Shown: in pieces, positions 26,832-35,224 of the stretch
How positions within the stretch are numbered: the stretch's first letter is position 1
Layout of the letters: each line of letters begins with the position of its first letter
DNA from: an uncultured Lachnospiraceae bacterium
Lineage (GTDB): Bacteria; Bacillota; Clostridia; Lachnospirales; Lachnospiraceae
DNA: 64,000 nt
Assembly (NCBI GenBank): GCA_902779395.1
Contig: CACZBK010000005.1
Span: forward strand, 119,197-183,196
Direction of reading: 5' to 3'
The notes under the pieces: generated by a model
Seen by the model: only the letters and a program-made list of their open reading frames with translations
What the model was told of the DNA's origin: nothing
Databases searched by the model: none
Position numbers and translations under genes: made by a program

Positions 26832-28136
26832 TTAAGAGGCCGTAACTCCCGAAAAAGACAGGGTAACTACGGTAGTAAAGAGCTTTCCGTCAAAATGGCT
26901 CTGAACGGTCCCGTCATATCTCTGCGCTGCCGCTTCCGCGCTCTTTATGCCCCAGCCGTGCAGTCCGCCGTCGGTCTTTGAGCTCTTAAAATGCCCGTCA
27001 CCCGATCCCTGAGGCTCATATTCATAAGTATTCTCCACCTTTATCACCAGCATCTGACGTATCCTGCGTATTACAAGCCTTAGCTTTCTTCCGGAAGGAT
27101 CCTTGCATTTTGACGACGCCTCTATTGCATTATCCAGAAGGTTTGCCAGCACGGCGCACAGATCACTGCTCCTTAAATCGGTATTTCTCGGAAACTCCAC
27201 CTCTGCCTCAAAGCTTATCCCCTTCTTTTGAGCTGCGTCCATCTTGCTTCCTATCAGATAATCGACGGTATCGTCTCCGGTCCAGACGCCTGTGTTTAAT
27301 CCGCTGTCGCCTCCTGTCAGCTCCTCAATGTAATCCAGTGCCTCGGCGCTTTTATCCTTCATCAGGTAATTCTTTATTACCCCCAGATGATTCCTGAAAT
27401 CATGGAAAAGCTTTGCATTTGTTTCGTAAGAGCGGCTTAATGACTGATATTCACGCTCGAGCATCTGTGCTTCCAGAGCTTTTGCCTGCGACAGTTTATG
27501 CTCCGCTTCATAAAGCTTACGCATCTGAAGTATCAGAGCCGAGATCAGTACAAACAGGGCATAGTAGATATAAGAATCCAGCTCATCCTTATCTATCAGT
27601 TCATTCTCCCTGAGCGTGGCGCTGTTTACGATCACTATGGATGTGATGGATACTGCCGCCATGATCCTGAGAAAAAGCTTTGAAGAAATGTCCCGTTTGA
27701 GATATGCCGCCAGCGATACAGCGCTTATGATAAGCGAAAGCACCAGTAAAAGCAGGCCGCCGGCTAAAGTCGCCGGCTCCATAAACTCCTTTTTGCCGCC
27801 AAGCATGATAACGGCAGTCCCGGACATCTTATAGATAAGCGCCGCAGACGCTTCGTATATCATAAAAAAAAGAAGCGCTATTCTTTTATCCGCATTCTTA
27901 AATACAATAACGGTAAGCAGCATGCATACGACTCCGCCCCATACCATGCAGGCCGTATCATTATTGCCTTTGTTTACCAGGAAGGTAAATGCGCTGACAG
28001 CCGCCGCTGCAGCTGCTGCCGCGACCGGTTCAGCTTTGACAATCCTGCTCTTTGACAGCCAGCGGTCAGAGGCGAACAGGCCTCCGATGATATTGAAAAA
28101 TACCGCCAACGTATAGATAACAATGACAGGGATCAT
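26832..28136 (-). CDS. GHKL sensor histidine kinase
   Basis: 434 residues. The N-terminal 205 residues form about six membrane helices, with an unusual run of alanines at 39-46. The phosphoacceptor motif is LFHDFRNHLGVI (H245), the N-box is NLLDNAIEAS and the G-box is HGWGIKSAE. It overlaps the response regulator stop by 4 bp. Together they are the second LytTR/GHKL system; the ABC unit directly downstream is the likely target. Confidence 0.92.
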   Translation of the reverse strand: MIPVIVIYTLAVFFNIIGGLFASDRWLSKSRIVKAEPVAAAAAAAAVSAFTFLVNKGNNDTACMVWGGVVCMLLTVIVFKNADKRIALLFFMIYEASAALIYKMSGTAVIMLGGKKEFMEPATLAGGLLLLVLSLIISAVSLAAYLKRDISSKLFLRIMAAVSITSIVIVNSATLRENELIDKDELDSYIYYALFVLISALILQMRKLYEAEHKLSQAKALEAQMLEREYQSLSRSYETNAKLFHDFRNHLGVIKNYLMKDKSAEALDYIEELTGGDSGLNTGVWTGDDTVDYLIGSKMDAAQKKGISFEAEVEFPRNTDLRSSDLCAVLANLLDNAIEASSKCKDPSGRKLRLVIRRIRQMLVIKVENTYEYEPQGSGDGHFKSSKTDGGLHGWGIKSAEAAAQRYDGTVQSHFDGKLFTTVVTLSFSGVTAS

Positions 28137-28855
28137 ATGTGCTCCCCCCAGTATGTATTGAGCTTTAGCTTTACATCCTGCAGATGCGACCTGCTCACCG
28201 GAAGGCGCTCACCGTTTTTCATGACGGCTTCGGAATCCTTTATCTGCATGACATGGATGATATTAACTATGCAGCCCCTGTCCGTAAAGATGAATTCTTC
28301 ACTCCCCAGCTCATCAAAGACCTGCTGCAGGCTCTTTCGCACCTTTGTGACATTTCCCTTTTCGTCGATCAGCTCCGCATTTTTGCCCTCTTTACGGATA
28401 TAGAGTATATCCTTGTACGGGACTTTTTCCAGCCTGCCTGCACTCTGTATGGCGTATACTTTGCCGCCCTCGAGCGTAAGCAGCTTTATCGCATCCTTCA
28501 CTGCCGCGGGTAGCTTGATCTGCCGCTTATCCTTAGGCACATATCTGAATATGGACAGTTCAAAAGCATCTATCGCATACTCGATATGCGAAGTTATAAA
28601 GATTATCTTAACATCAGGAAGATATGGCTTGATCTTTCCGGCCACATCCATGCCGGAAAAGCCCGGCATCTCTATATCCAGAAGGATCAGATCGTAATAC
28701 ATATCGTCATCGCTTATATCGCATAGCAGATTTTCCGGGACAGTGTATTCGCTTATCTGTCCGATCTCGGAGCATTCACGCAGGCACTCTTCCACCACCT
28801 GCCTGTGACTGTCCACCATCTCCTGTTCATCATCACATATTGCTATATTTAACAT
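28133..28855 (-). CDS. LytTR-type response regulator
   Basis: 240 residues from the ATG at 28855 (GGCGGTG upstream). Receiver domain has D8/D9 and phosphoacceptor D60 in LILLDIEMPG, with a lysine in VPKDK. LytTR domain (about 135-238) has DILYIRKEGKNAEL and EFIFTDRGCIVNIIHVMQI. It lies 10 bp behind the HNH gene and overlaps the kinase gene by 4 bp. Confidence 0.93.
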   Translation of the reverse strand: MLNIAICDDEQEMVDSHRQVVEECLRECSEIGQISEYTVPENLLCDISDDDMYYDLILLDIEMPGFSGMDVAGKIKPYLPDVKIIFITSHIEYAIDAFELSIFRYVPKDKRQIKLPAAVKDAIKLLTLEGGKVYAIQSAGRLEKVPYKDILYIRKEGKNAELIDEKGNVTKVRKSLQQVFDELGSEEFIFTDRGCIVNIIHVMQIKDSEAVMKNGERLPVSRSHLQDVKLKLNTYWGEHI

Positions 28856-28865
28856 GATCACCGCC

Positions 28866-29294
28866 TCATTCATCCAGCAGATCTATACCGTAATCTATGG
28901 TCTCTGCAACCTCTTCATTAGTAAGCATCCCGCCTTTTTTACGGTTGCATCTCCAGCATAATACCTGCAGATTATCCTCGTCGTCGCCGCTGCCCCCATT
29001 GGCTACGGAGTCGATATGATCTATCTCCAAAAGCAGATAGTCCCCCAGTCCCGGGCAGAAGTCGTCAAGATAATCCTTAGATATCCCGCAGATCTGGCAG
29101 GTATAGTCGTCCCGCTCAAGTATATACTGTTTCATCTTTGGCGATATCCGCCTCCTGGACGAAACTTCCCTTTCCGCTTCCCTTTTATATCTTAAGTTCC
29201 TTTGCTGACGCCTGTACAGACAAATAACAAATATAAGTCCCAGTATCAGTACGGCGATTATTATTAATAAAACCTGTCTGTCGGGATCATTCAT
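28866..29294 (-). CDS. membrane-anchored HNH endonuclease domain protein
   Basis: 142 residues. One N-terminal helix (about 6-25) is followed by a basic linker and an HNH domain: CQICG, LLLEIDHIDSVANGGSGDDEDNLQVLCWRCNRKKG. The CxxC and CxxC zinc ligands and the DH/N/H catalytic set are complete. A nuclease domain tethered by a membrane helix is uncommon; whether the enzyme acts on DNA here is unknown. It lies just upstream of the LytTR regulator, possibly in one transcript. Confidence 0.85.
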   Translation of the reverse strand: MNDPDRQVLLIIIAVLILGLIFVICLYRRQQRNLRYKREAEREVSSRRRISPKMKQYILERDDYTCQICGISKDYLDDFCPGLGDYLLLEIDHIDSVANGGSGDDEDNLQVLCWRCNRKKGGMLTNEEVAETIDYGIDLLDE

Positions 29295-29354
29295 TTCCTG
29301 AATCCGTCCTCCATTATGTTTCGTCTTTTTTAGCCTCTGACTCTTTCATCGCAT

Positions 29355-30548
29355 TTAAGCTTTACCCTCTGAGCGTGTCTTATATTTCAGCAGTATAAAT
29401 GAGCAGATGATAAGGATCACCGGAAATACAGCCCCGGCAAGTATGCCCATTCTGAGGTCATCCGCGCATCTCTGTGATACTGCGCCAACCAGAGCCGGCC
29501 CTGCCGCACCGCCGCAGTCTCCTGCCAGCGCCAGGAAAGCAAACAGCGCTGTCCCTGCTCCTTCCAGCTTTTTAGACGAGATACTTATGGATCCCGGCCA
29601 CATAATGCCTACCGAAAAGCCGCAGAGTACGCAGCCGGCAAGCCCCAAGATACTTAAGTCTGACAGAGCCGCCAGCAGATAGCTTATAAGGCATAATACA
29701 CCGGAAATGAGCATAAAGAGCGTCAGGTCCCACTTTTCCCCGTATTTACTGTAAAATATCCTGCTGATACCCATAAATACCGCAAAGAGACAGGGTCCTG
29801 CCAGATCCCCTATGCTCTTTGCCACTCCCAGAGCGGACTCCACAAAGGTGGAAGCCCACTGCGCCATCGCTATCTCGCAGGCTCCCGCGCATATCATAAG
29901 TACCACAAAGAGCCAGAAAAGCTTATTCTTTAAAAGTGCGGTAAGCTTCATGCCCTCACTGCCTTCTTCATTAATAGGCAGAATGGGGCACACCGCAAAG
30001 TTTATCACATTACAGAGCGGTACCAGCGCCCACAGCACCGCCATTATCCTCCATCTGCCTATCCCGGCAAGATTAAAGAATACAGTGGAGATCAGGACTA
30101 CCGCTACAGACCCCCAGCAGTAAAAGGAATGCAGCAGGCTCATCATGCCCGCTTTATTCTCAAAAGGGCAGGCCTCGATGATCGGACTGCAGAGCACTTC
30201 GATCAGGCCGCTGCCTATCGCATATATTATGGTACAGATGAGTATCCCCGCATACCGGTCCGGCAGGATATCCGGCAGGAAAGACAGCAGTATAAGCCCG
30301 GCCCCCGCCGCCACTTCGGCTATGATGATGCTGCGTCTGTAGCCCAGCTTGTCCGCAAGCTTTACACACAGAAGATCCACTATAAGCTGGGTAATAAAAA
30401 ATACAGCCGATATCATTGCCAGTCTCTCAAGGGATATGCCGTAATCCCTGTGAAAGCTCAAAAATAAAAGCGGCACGAAATTTGCCGTTATAGCCTGTGT
30501 TATGAAGCCCAGATAACAGGCGATCTTTGTCCTGTTGTATTTTTTCAT
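29355..30548 (-). CDS. MFS transporter
   Basis: 397 residues with twelve predicted helices in two halves separated by a cytosolic loop near 195 (NEEGSEGMK). The motif VKLADKLGYRRS between helices 2 and 3 is the MFS motif A. The pattern resembles the sugar/FucP-like branch, substrate unknown. The ATG at 30546-30548 is preferred over the TTG at 30551. There is no ribosome site, and a -10 (CATAAT) lies 8 bases upstream, so the message is probably leaderless. Confidence 0.88.
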   Translation of the reverse strand: MKKYNRTKIACYLGFITQAITANFVPLLFLSFHRDYGISLERLAMISAVFFITQLIVDLLCVKLADKLGYRRSIIIAEVAAGAGLILLSFLPDILPDRYAGILICTIIYAIGSGLIEVLCSPIIEACPFENKAGMMSLLHSFYCWGSVAVVLISTVFFNLAGIGRWRIMAVLWALVPLCNVINFAVCPILPINEEGSEGMKLTALLKNKLFWLFVVLMICAGACEIAMAQWASTFVESALGVAKSIGDLAGPCLFAVFMGISRIFYSKYGEKWDLTLFMLISGVLCLISYLLAALSDLSILGLAGCVLCGFSVGIMWPGSISISSKKLEGAGTALFAFLALAGDCGGAAGPALVGAVSQRCADDLRMGILAGAVFPVILIICSFILLKYKTRSEGKA

Positions 30549-30556
30549 CAAGGGGT

Positions 30557-30619
30557 ATTATGCCACAGATCGCAATCCTTGAAAACTCTCTTTCGAAAAA
30601 ACATTAAATATGGTAGAAT
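30557..30619. promoter_or_regulatory. divergent promoters of two leaderless genes
   Basis: Minus strand: -10 CATAAT (plus 30557-30562), 8 bases before the MFS start, with TTTCAA 16 bp upstream. Plus strand: -10 TAGAAT (30614-30619) with upstream TATGG, 8 bases before the ATG at 30628, and a -35 TTCGAA 16 bp upstream. Neither gene has a Shine-Dalgarno sequence. Confidence 0.55.
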
Positions 30620-30627
30620 CTATGATC

Positions 30628-31182
30628 ATGGAAAAAGATACAGACAGACTCAAAATATGGAATACTTTCCGCGACTATATGGAATATTTCCTGATCTATG
30701 CCTTCTTTGGCTGGATATATGAATCCATATGGTGCTGCATGATATATCACAAGAGGGGCTTTATCAACCGCGGCGTCCTTTTCGGGCCCTGGCTCCCCAT
30801 TTATGGTTTTGTATTCTTTGCTATCTGGGGCATCTTCAAATTGTTAAAGGTAAAAAAAGCCATACCCGTTTTTCTTATAGGTACGGCTGTAGCTACTCTT
30901 GCAGAACTGAGCGCAAGCTATGTGATAGATATGGTCATAGGCAAAGCTCTTTGGGATTACCACGGATATTTCATGAACTTTGACGGACGCATCGCCCTGG
31001 AACCTTCTTTGATGTTCGGCCTTTTGATCTGCGCGGCAGTATGTCTTATACAGCCGGCCATCATCAGACTGCAGGGAAAGATACGGGATTCAAAAGTTCA
31101 TAATATTATCTTTGCAGTCATCGCTGTGCTGTTTGTTGTAGATCTGGTATGCCGCATATGGCTTGGCAGTAACATGAAGTAA
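30628..31182 (+). CDS. PF06541-type membrane protein (putative ABC transporter permease)
   Basis: 184 residues with five helices. The conserved N-terminal signature is clear: FLIYAFFGWIYESIWC, RGFINRGVLFGPWLPIYGFG-like sequence (here IYGFVFF). The family is annotated as putative ABC-transporter type IV, without proof of function. The start at 30628 fits a leaderless message; an ATG at 30610 lies inside the promoter. Confidence 0.88.
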   Translation: MEKDTDRLKIWNTFRDYMEYFLIYAFFGWIYESIWCCMIYHKRGFINRGVLFGPWLPIYGFVFFAIWGIFKLLKVKKAIPVFLIGTAVATLAELSASYVIDMVIGKALWDYHGYFMNFDGRIALEPSLMFGLLICAAVCLIQPAIIRLQGKIRDSKVHNIIFAVIAVLFVVDLVCRIWLGSNMK

Positions 31183-31185
31183 CGC

Positions 31186-31641
31186 CTACTCTCCCAGGAC
31201 TTTTGCTGCATAAGAACAGCTCGGTATGATGTTTTCTCCGGCGCGTTCGGCTGCCTCGATCAGCTTATAGACCAGACGCTTTGCTATGCCTTTTCCGCCG
31301 TATGCCGGAGAAACTTCGGTATGATAGATATTCCATCCGTCTGCAGTCTTTTCGAAATCGCATTCCCCTATCAGCTCTTCGCCTTTGTAGGCTGCGCTCC
31401 TGTTATTTTCCGCTTCGAATCTGATATCAACTTCATGCGTATATACGCACCCCAGTGCTCCGCTGGGGCACTTCTCTATAGTCTGCCATATCTCTTTTGC
31501 AGGCGCCTTAGTCAGATCTATCCAGGGCCTTCTTCCGAATTCAAATGTTTCAGGGCTGCCGCTCACGCAGCGTTTGGCATGAAAGCACTTTTCCGAATTC
31601 CAGAATACCGCAATATCCCCATACTCATACAGTCTGTGCAC
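31186..31641 (-). CDS. 4Fe-4S mono-cluster domain fused to GNAT (YjdI-YjdJ type)
   Basis: 151 residues from a GTG start at 31639-31641 (GGAGGTGGGG 4-5 bases upstream). Residues 1-68 match the divergent mono-cluster ferredoxin domain: WNSEKCFHAKRCV, then CPSGALG. Residues 72-151 match the short GCN5-like YjdJ domain: GELIGE, WNIYHTEVSPAYGGKGIAKRLV and a C-terminal PSCSYAAKVL. In other bacteria these are often two adjacent genes. Function not established. Confidence 0.88.
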   Translation of the reverse strand: MHRLYEYGDIAVFWNSEKCFHAKRCVSGSPETFEFGRRPWIDLTKAPAKEIWQTIEKCPSGALGCVYTHEVDIRFEAENNRSAAYKGEELIGECDFEKTADGWNIYHTEVSPAYGGKGIAKRLVYKLIEAAERAGENIIPSCSYAAKVLGE

Positions 31642-32015
31642 TATTCCCCACCTCCGTTTTCAGCTGCCATGCCGGGAGCGCATTGTATTCACTCCCCGGC
31701 GTCTTCATGATGATATTATAAAGATACAAGACATCGATTGCAACCACGGGTCACAAGCCTCTCGTGTTAAATCCTGATATAACATATCCGTAAATCGTTT
31801 ATTTTGACTGCATGCCAAAGGCTTTTGACATACTTATTTCACACGTTTTTCCCTCATGTCCGATCATTTGGACAATACTGCCACCACCTAAAACCCCCTA
31901 TGTCAAACACCTTGGATAGACGAAAGCGAAAAAGTTTTTTAGGATGAGCCTGTAAACAAAAACGCAGCCGGCAGACACACGGCTGGAAAGCAAACATAAA
32001 AAAGGAGATATAAAA
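31642..32015. other. divergent intergenic region, 374 bases
   Basis: No gene found. It holds the GGAGGTGGGG ribosome site of the minus gene, a degraded ACCACGGG palindrome (31742-31766), a TTGACA hexamer at 31830-31835 without a good -10, a small CAGCCG/CGGCTG hairpin (31965-31985), and AAAAAGGAG before the ATG at 32016. Confidence 0.5.
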
Positions 32016-32747
32016 ATGGCAACAGAAATCTTAAAAGTATTGGTATACGCTATCATCGCTTACTTTATTTCAACCATCGTCCACGAAATGGGACATGTGA
32101 CCTGCGGGCTTCTTAATAAATGGAGGTTTTGGCTGCTGGTAGTCGGTCCCTTTAAGCTTTATCGGGAAGATATGAATTCAAAAATAAGATTCGGTCTGGA
32201 AAAAGATCTGACTCTGTGGGGCGGCTGCGGCGGAACTTTTCCCGAAAAGGAAGATGAAATCGCAATAGAAACCTTTGCGAAGATACTGCTGGCCGGTCCT
32301 CTGGCATCATTCATACTTGGAGTGGTCTTTATGATAATCTTTGCATTCTCAAAAAGCGAGCTTACATTAATGATCGGGATGATAGGCATCGCAGAAGGGA
32401 TAGCCTGCATACTCCCCATGAACATCAAGACCGGTATACTCTATAATGACGGCAGCAGATTTAAAAGGATAGTTAAAGGCGGAAAGGAACGAGATGAAGA
32501 AAACGCGTTACTCTCCATAGTCATCAAATCAATGCTTTATGGTGATAAGGCTGTATTTGAAGAGGAGAAGCTTGATATCCTTAAATACTCCGACGATGTC
32601 GATCTTAAGTACTACGGGCTGTTCTACAGCTTTCTGAACGCAAAAGGCCGTAAAGACGAAGCCGCAATGGAAAGGATCCGTCTTGAGGCCGCCCCCCTTA
32701 AGGCTAAAGCCTCCAAATATACCGTACTCGTCTGCGCAATGGAGTAA
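32016..32747 (+). CDS. M50-like membrane metalloprotease
   Basis: 243 residues. The first helix carries HEMGH (H23, E24, H27), the zinc motif of site-2-type proteases. Two more hydrophobic segments follow (LAGPLASFILGVVFMIIF, LMIGMIGIAEGIACILP). The second motif NIKTGILYNDG resembles the NPxxDGG region (third zinc ligand D). The C-terminal 90 residues are soluble. An XRE regulator gene follows. Target unknown. Confidence 0.75.
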   Translation: MATEILKVLVYAIIAYFISTIVHEMGHVTCGLLNKWRFWLLVVGPFKLYREDMNSKIRFGLEKDLTLWGGCGGTFPEKEDEIAIETFAKILLAGPLASFILGVVFMIIFAFSKSELTLMIGMIGIAEGIACILPMNIKTGILYNDGSRFKRIVKGGKERDEENALLSIVIKSMLYGDKAVFEEEKLDILKYSDDVDLKYYGLFYSFLNAKGRKDEAAMERIRLEAAPLKAKASKYTVLVCAME

Positions 32748-32815
32748 TGCCCGAACAGGCTCTTTTCAAACTTTCCGTTTTATGCGACAATACGTCTGTT
32801 GAAAGGAGCATCGCC

Positions 32816-33391
32816 ATGGAAGTAGGAGAACAGATAAAAAAATACAGGGGAGAGCTTAAGCTCTCACAGGAAGCATTTGCGGAAAAGGTCTATGTTTCCA
32901 GGCAGACCATATCAAACTGGGAGACCGGCAAAAATTATCCCGATATAAACAGTCTGCTGCGGATGAGCGAGATATTCGGCGTTTCCGTAGATGTGCTGCT
33001 CAAGGGAGACGTTGAAGAGATGAAAAAGATCATAAATGAGGCTGATATAGATGATTTTCAAAAATGGAGCCGGATATTTACGGTACTGTTCTTTATGACT
33101 CTCATAACCCCGGTCCCGCTGGCCAGATTCCTGAAATGGGCAGGGCTCGGTATATGGGCCATTCTGGCCGCGGTAACCATGTGTGTAGCTCTGACGGTCG
33201 AAAAGAAAAAGTCTGTCTTAAATATCCAGACCTACAGGGAAATAACAGCATTTCTGGAAGGAAAGACGTTAGATGAGATCGAAACAGTCCGCGAAGAGGC
33301 CAAGCGGCCCTATCAGAAGATCCTGCTGATGCTCGCCTTCGCTGTCATCGCCCTGGTAGTCTCTATACTTATGGCCTTTTTGTTGAAATAG
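32816..33391 (+). CDS. XRE-family regulator with C-terminal membrane helices
   Basis: 191 residues from the ATG at 32816, preceded by GAAAGGAGCATCGCC. HTH domain at 6-60: KYRGELKLSQEAFAEKVYVSRQTISNWETGKNYPDINSLLRMSEIFGVSVDVLL. Hydrophobic segments follow at about 84-125 and 166-190. Such membrane-bound XRE regulators occur widely in Firmicutes. It lies 68 bp behind the M50-like gene and may be co-transcribed. Confidence 0.88.
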   Translation: MEVGEQIKKYRGELKLSQEAFAEKVYVSRQTISNWETGKNYPDINSLLRMSEIFGVSVDVLLKGDVEEMKKIINEADIDDFQKWSRIFTVLFFMTLITPVPLARFLKWAGLGIWAILAAVTMCVALTVEKKKSVLNIQTYREITAFLEGKTLDEIETVREEAKRPYQKILLMLAFAVIALVVSILMAFLLK

Positions 33392-33409
33392 CGCCACGGC
33401 AGAACCATT

Positions 33410-33509
33410 GGGTCACAAGACGATCTTCCCACCTTTTAAGCGGCATCAGGTACCTCCCGCGATGCGGGTCCCTCCTAATGCCAAAAGGCGGGCCCCTTCT
33501 TGTGACTTT
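33410..33509 (-). repeat. 100-bp structured hairpin repeat, copy 1
   Basis: Identical over 100 of 100 bases to 39892-39991. On the minus strand it folds as one long hairpin: GTCACAAGA/TCTTGTGAC, CCCGCCTTTT/AAAAGGTGGG, GGCATTAGG/CCTGATGCC and CCCGC/GCGGG around ATC. The two non-Watson-Crick positions are G-U in minus-strand RNA but A-C in plus-strand RNA, so the minus transcript is the better folder. It overlaps the 3-prime end of the CPBP gene. Confidence 0.85.
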
Positions 33510-34233
33510 CCTGGCTTACCCCGTATAGCGCCCCGGATATGATAAATGCACAGGCATCCTGCAGGGCATGGTACACCACGCTCGGCCAGATACTCCTGCC
33601 GGAGCGATAATAGAGCGCTCCGAATACCAGTCCCACGCAAAAGGCTGATACAGCCTGCATTGCAGCCGCAAAAAAGCTGATCTCCGGATTTATGGCATTT
33701 ACCAGATGCATTGCACCGAATATAAATGAAGTAAATGCTATGGAAAGCTTTGCACTTTTAAGCGTATCTGCGCCGAAGATATCAAAAGCCAGCTCAGTGG
33801 CACTTCCCCTGAATATCAATTCCTCGGATACACCTATCAGAATACACTGAGCCATAAACAGCAGGATCTGCCACGGACTGATCATATTATCTGAGACATG
33901 ATCCTTTAAGCTGCTGATAAAATGTACCACTGTAAGTAAAATCATGACTATCCAGGGCAAGCCGCAGATAAACCCTTCTTTCATCCCCTCTGCCCTGATC
34001 TTTAACGCGCTTTTCTTATGAAATACAAAAACCAGTATCAATCCTACCGCAACAGATATTGCCTGATACACAAACTGCAGTGCATAATAATCGGGAAAAA
34101 GGGCCTCTAAACCTTCCCCGAACAAGCGGGATATCACCATAGTGCTTCCTATCCCGATCATTACTGTTAAAATAATAAATACAAATGCCCTTATCTTCGT
34201 TCCCGTAATTTTGTTTTTCATATTCTTTTCCAT
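33475..34233 (-). CDS. CPBP family intramembrane metalloprotease
   Basis: 252 residues with about seven helices. Motifs: SEELIFRG (E137, E138, R142), FGAMH (H176), and YHALQD (H222). Start at 34233 has GGAGGAGAGCGGAA. The last 11 codons (ESHKKGPAFWH and stop) lie inside the 100-bp repeat, so the original C-terminus has been replaced or extended by the repeat. The CPBP core ends before that point and should be intact. A 29-residue gene lies 38 bp upstream. Confidence 0.9.
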   Translation of the reverse strand: MEKNMKNKITGTKIRAFVFIILTVMIGIGSTMVISRLFGEGLEALFPDYYALQFVYQAISVAVGLILVFVFHKKSALKIRAEGMKEGFICGLPWIVMILLTVVHFISSLKDHVSDNMISPWQILLFMAQCILIGVSEELIFRGSATELAFDIFGADTLKSAKLSIAFTSFIFGAMHLVNAINPEISFFAAAMQAVSAFCVGLVFGALYYRSGRSIWPSVVYHALQDACAFIISGALYGVSQESHKKGPAFWH

Positions 34234-34271
34234 TTCCGCTCTCCTCCGTATCAGTGCGTCATTTTATTATA

Positions 34272-34361
34272 TCACAATTTAACAAGCGCAATTGATATTA
34301 TCAGAAAGAATATCACTACCACTGCCACCGTAATAAGAGCTCCGATTAAAATTTTCTTCAT
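34272..34361 (-). CDS. 29-residue single-helix membrane peptide
   Basis: ATG at 34359-34361 is preceded by AAAAGGAGGAAAAAGGAA, a very strong site. The peptide starts MKKILIGALITVAVVVIFFL and ends in VKL: two lysines, one long hydrophobic helix. It sits 38 bp upstream of the CPBP protease gene in the same direction. It may be a membrane micropeptide, a regulator of the protease, or a type I toxin-like peptide. No homology claim can be made. Confidence 0.6.
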   Translation of the reverse strand: MKKILIGALITVAVVVIFFLIISIALVKL

Positions 34362-34615
34362 TTCCTTTTTCCTCCTTTTGATCATCTGCCGCGTCCATCT
34401 GCGCGGCTTATGCGATGATATTACCTCTCCGGGTCAGAAAATCACACGACACAGTGCGGGAAAAGGTCAAAAAAAGCCCCGGACATGTCTTGTCCTGTGG
34501 CAAAAATCCTTTATTTTCAAGCTTTTTAGCCCTTTGCCCCGCTCTGTTAAATTTCCGGGATTTATGATAGAATACTCCTGTTTGCAAGTGAGCAGACATA
34601 CTATGGGAGGAATTT

Positions 34616-35221
34616 ATGGATACCGTTAAGATAGGAAACTTTCTAAGAGAGCTCAGAAAAGAGAAAAATCTTACCCAGGAACAGCTGGCCGAAGTATTTT
34701 CGGTAAGCAACCGTACCGTCTCCAGATGGGAGACCGGAAGCAATATGCCGGACATCAGTCTGCTGCTAGAAATGGCCGAGTATTACGGACTGGATGTAAG
34801 TGAGATATTAAACGGAGAGCGACGTCCTCCTGCAGAAGAAAAAAATACCTCCGGCGCAGCGGATGATACGGCTGCTTTAACGGAAGTCGCCGAATATGCA
34901 GATTCCGATAAGGAAAAAATGGCAGCAAAAACCCGTCTTTATGCCATAGCCGGGCTTGTAGCTGTTATATTGAATGTGACACTTGCAAATTTTGCCTCCG
35001 AAAACATTCCGGCCGTATTCTGGATAAAAAAACTGTGCACACTCCTGATATACCTGGCATTATCCGCCAGCATACTGTATACAACCGAGCGCCTGCAGAT
35101 CCTGCAGCGCAAATACAAGGAGAAGCTGAAAAAGAACCTGGTCGGGATCATCCTGATCGTTATAGGTGCAGTATCTCTTTTATTGGCCGTTGCCCCCTTC
35201 TTCTTGATCGGCCAAAACTAA
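34616..35221 (+). CDS. XRE-family regulator with C-terminal membrane helices
   Basis: 201 residues, GGGAGGAATTT before the start. HTH at 8-62: LRELRKEKNLTQEQLAEVFSVSNRTVSRWETGSNMPDISLLLEMAEYYGLDVSEILNG. A charged linker is followed by three helices (about 105-122, 130-148, 176-198). This is a common architecture in Lachnospiraceae next to ABC or protease genes. An extended -10 TATGATAGAAT lies about 45 bases upstream. Confidence 0.9.
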   Translation: MDTVKIGNFLRELRKEKNLTQEQLAEVFSVSNRTVSRWETGSNMPDISLLLEMAEYYGLDVSEILNGERRPPAEEKNTSGAADDTAALTEVAEYADSDKEKMAAKTRLYAIAGLVAVILNVTLANFASENIPAVFWIKKLCTLLIYLALSASILYTTERLQILQRKYKEKLKKNLVGIILIVIGAVSLLLAVAPFFLIGQN

Positions 35222-35224
35222 GAT

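Noticed and set aside
31830-31860. Promoter at the TTGACA near 31830
   Set aside because: No acceptable -10 lies 16 to 18 bp downstream.
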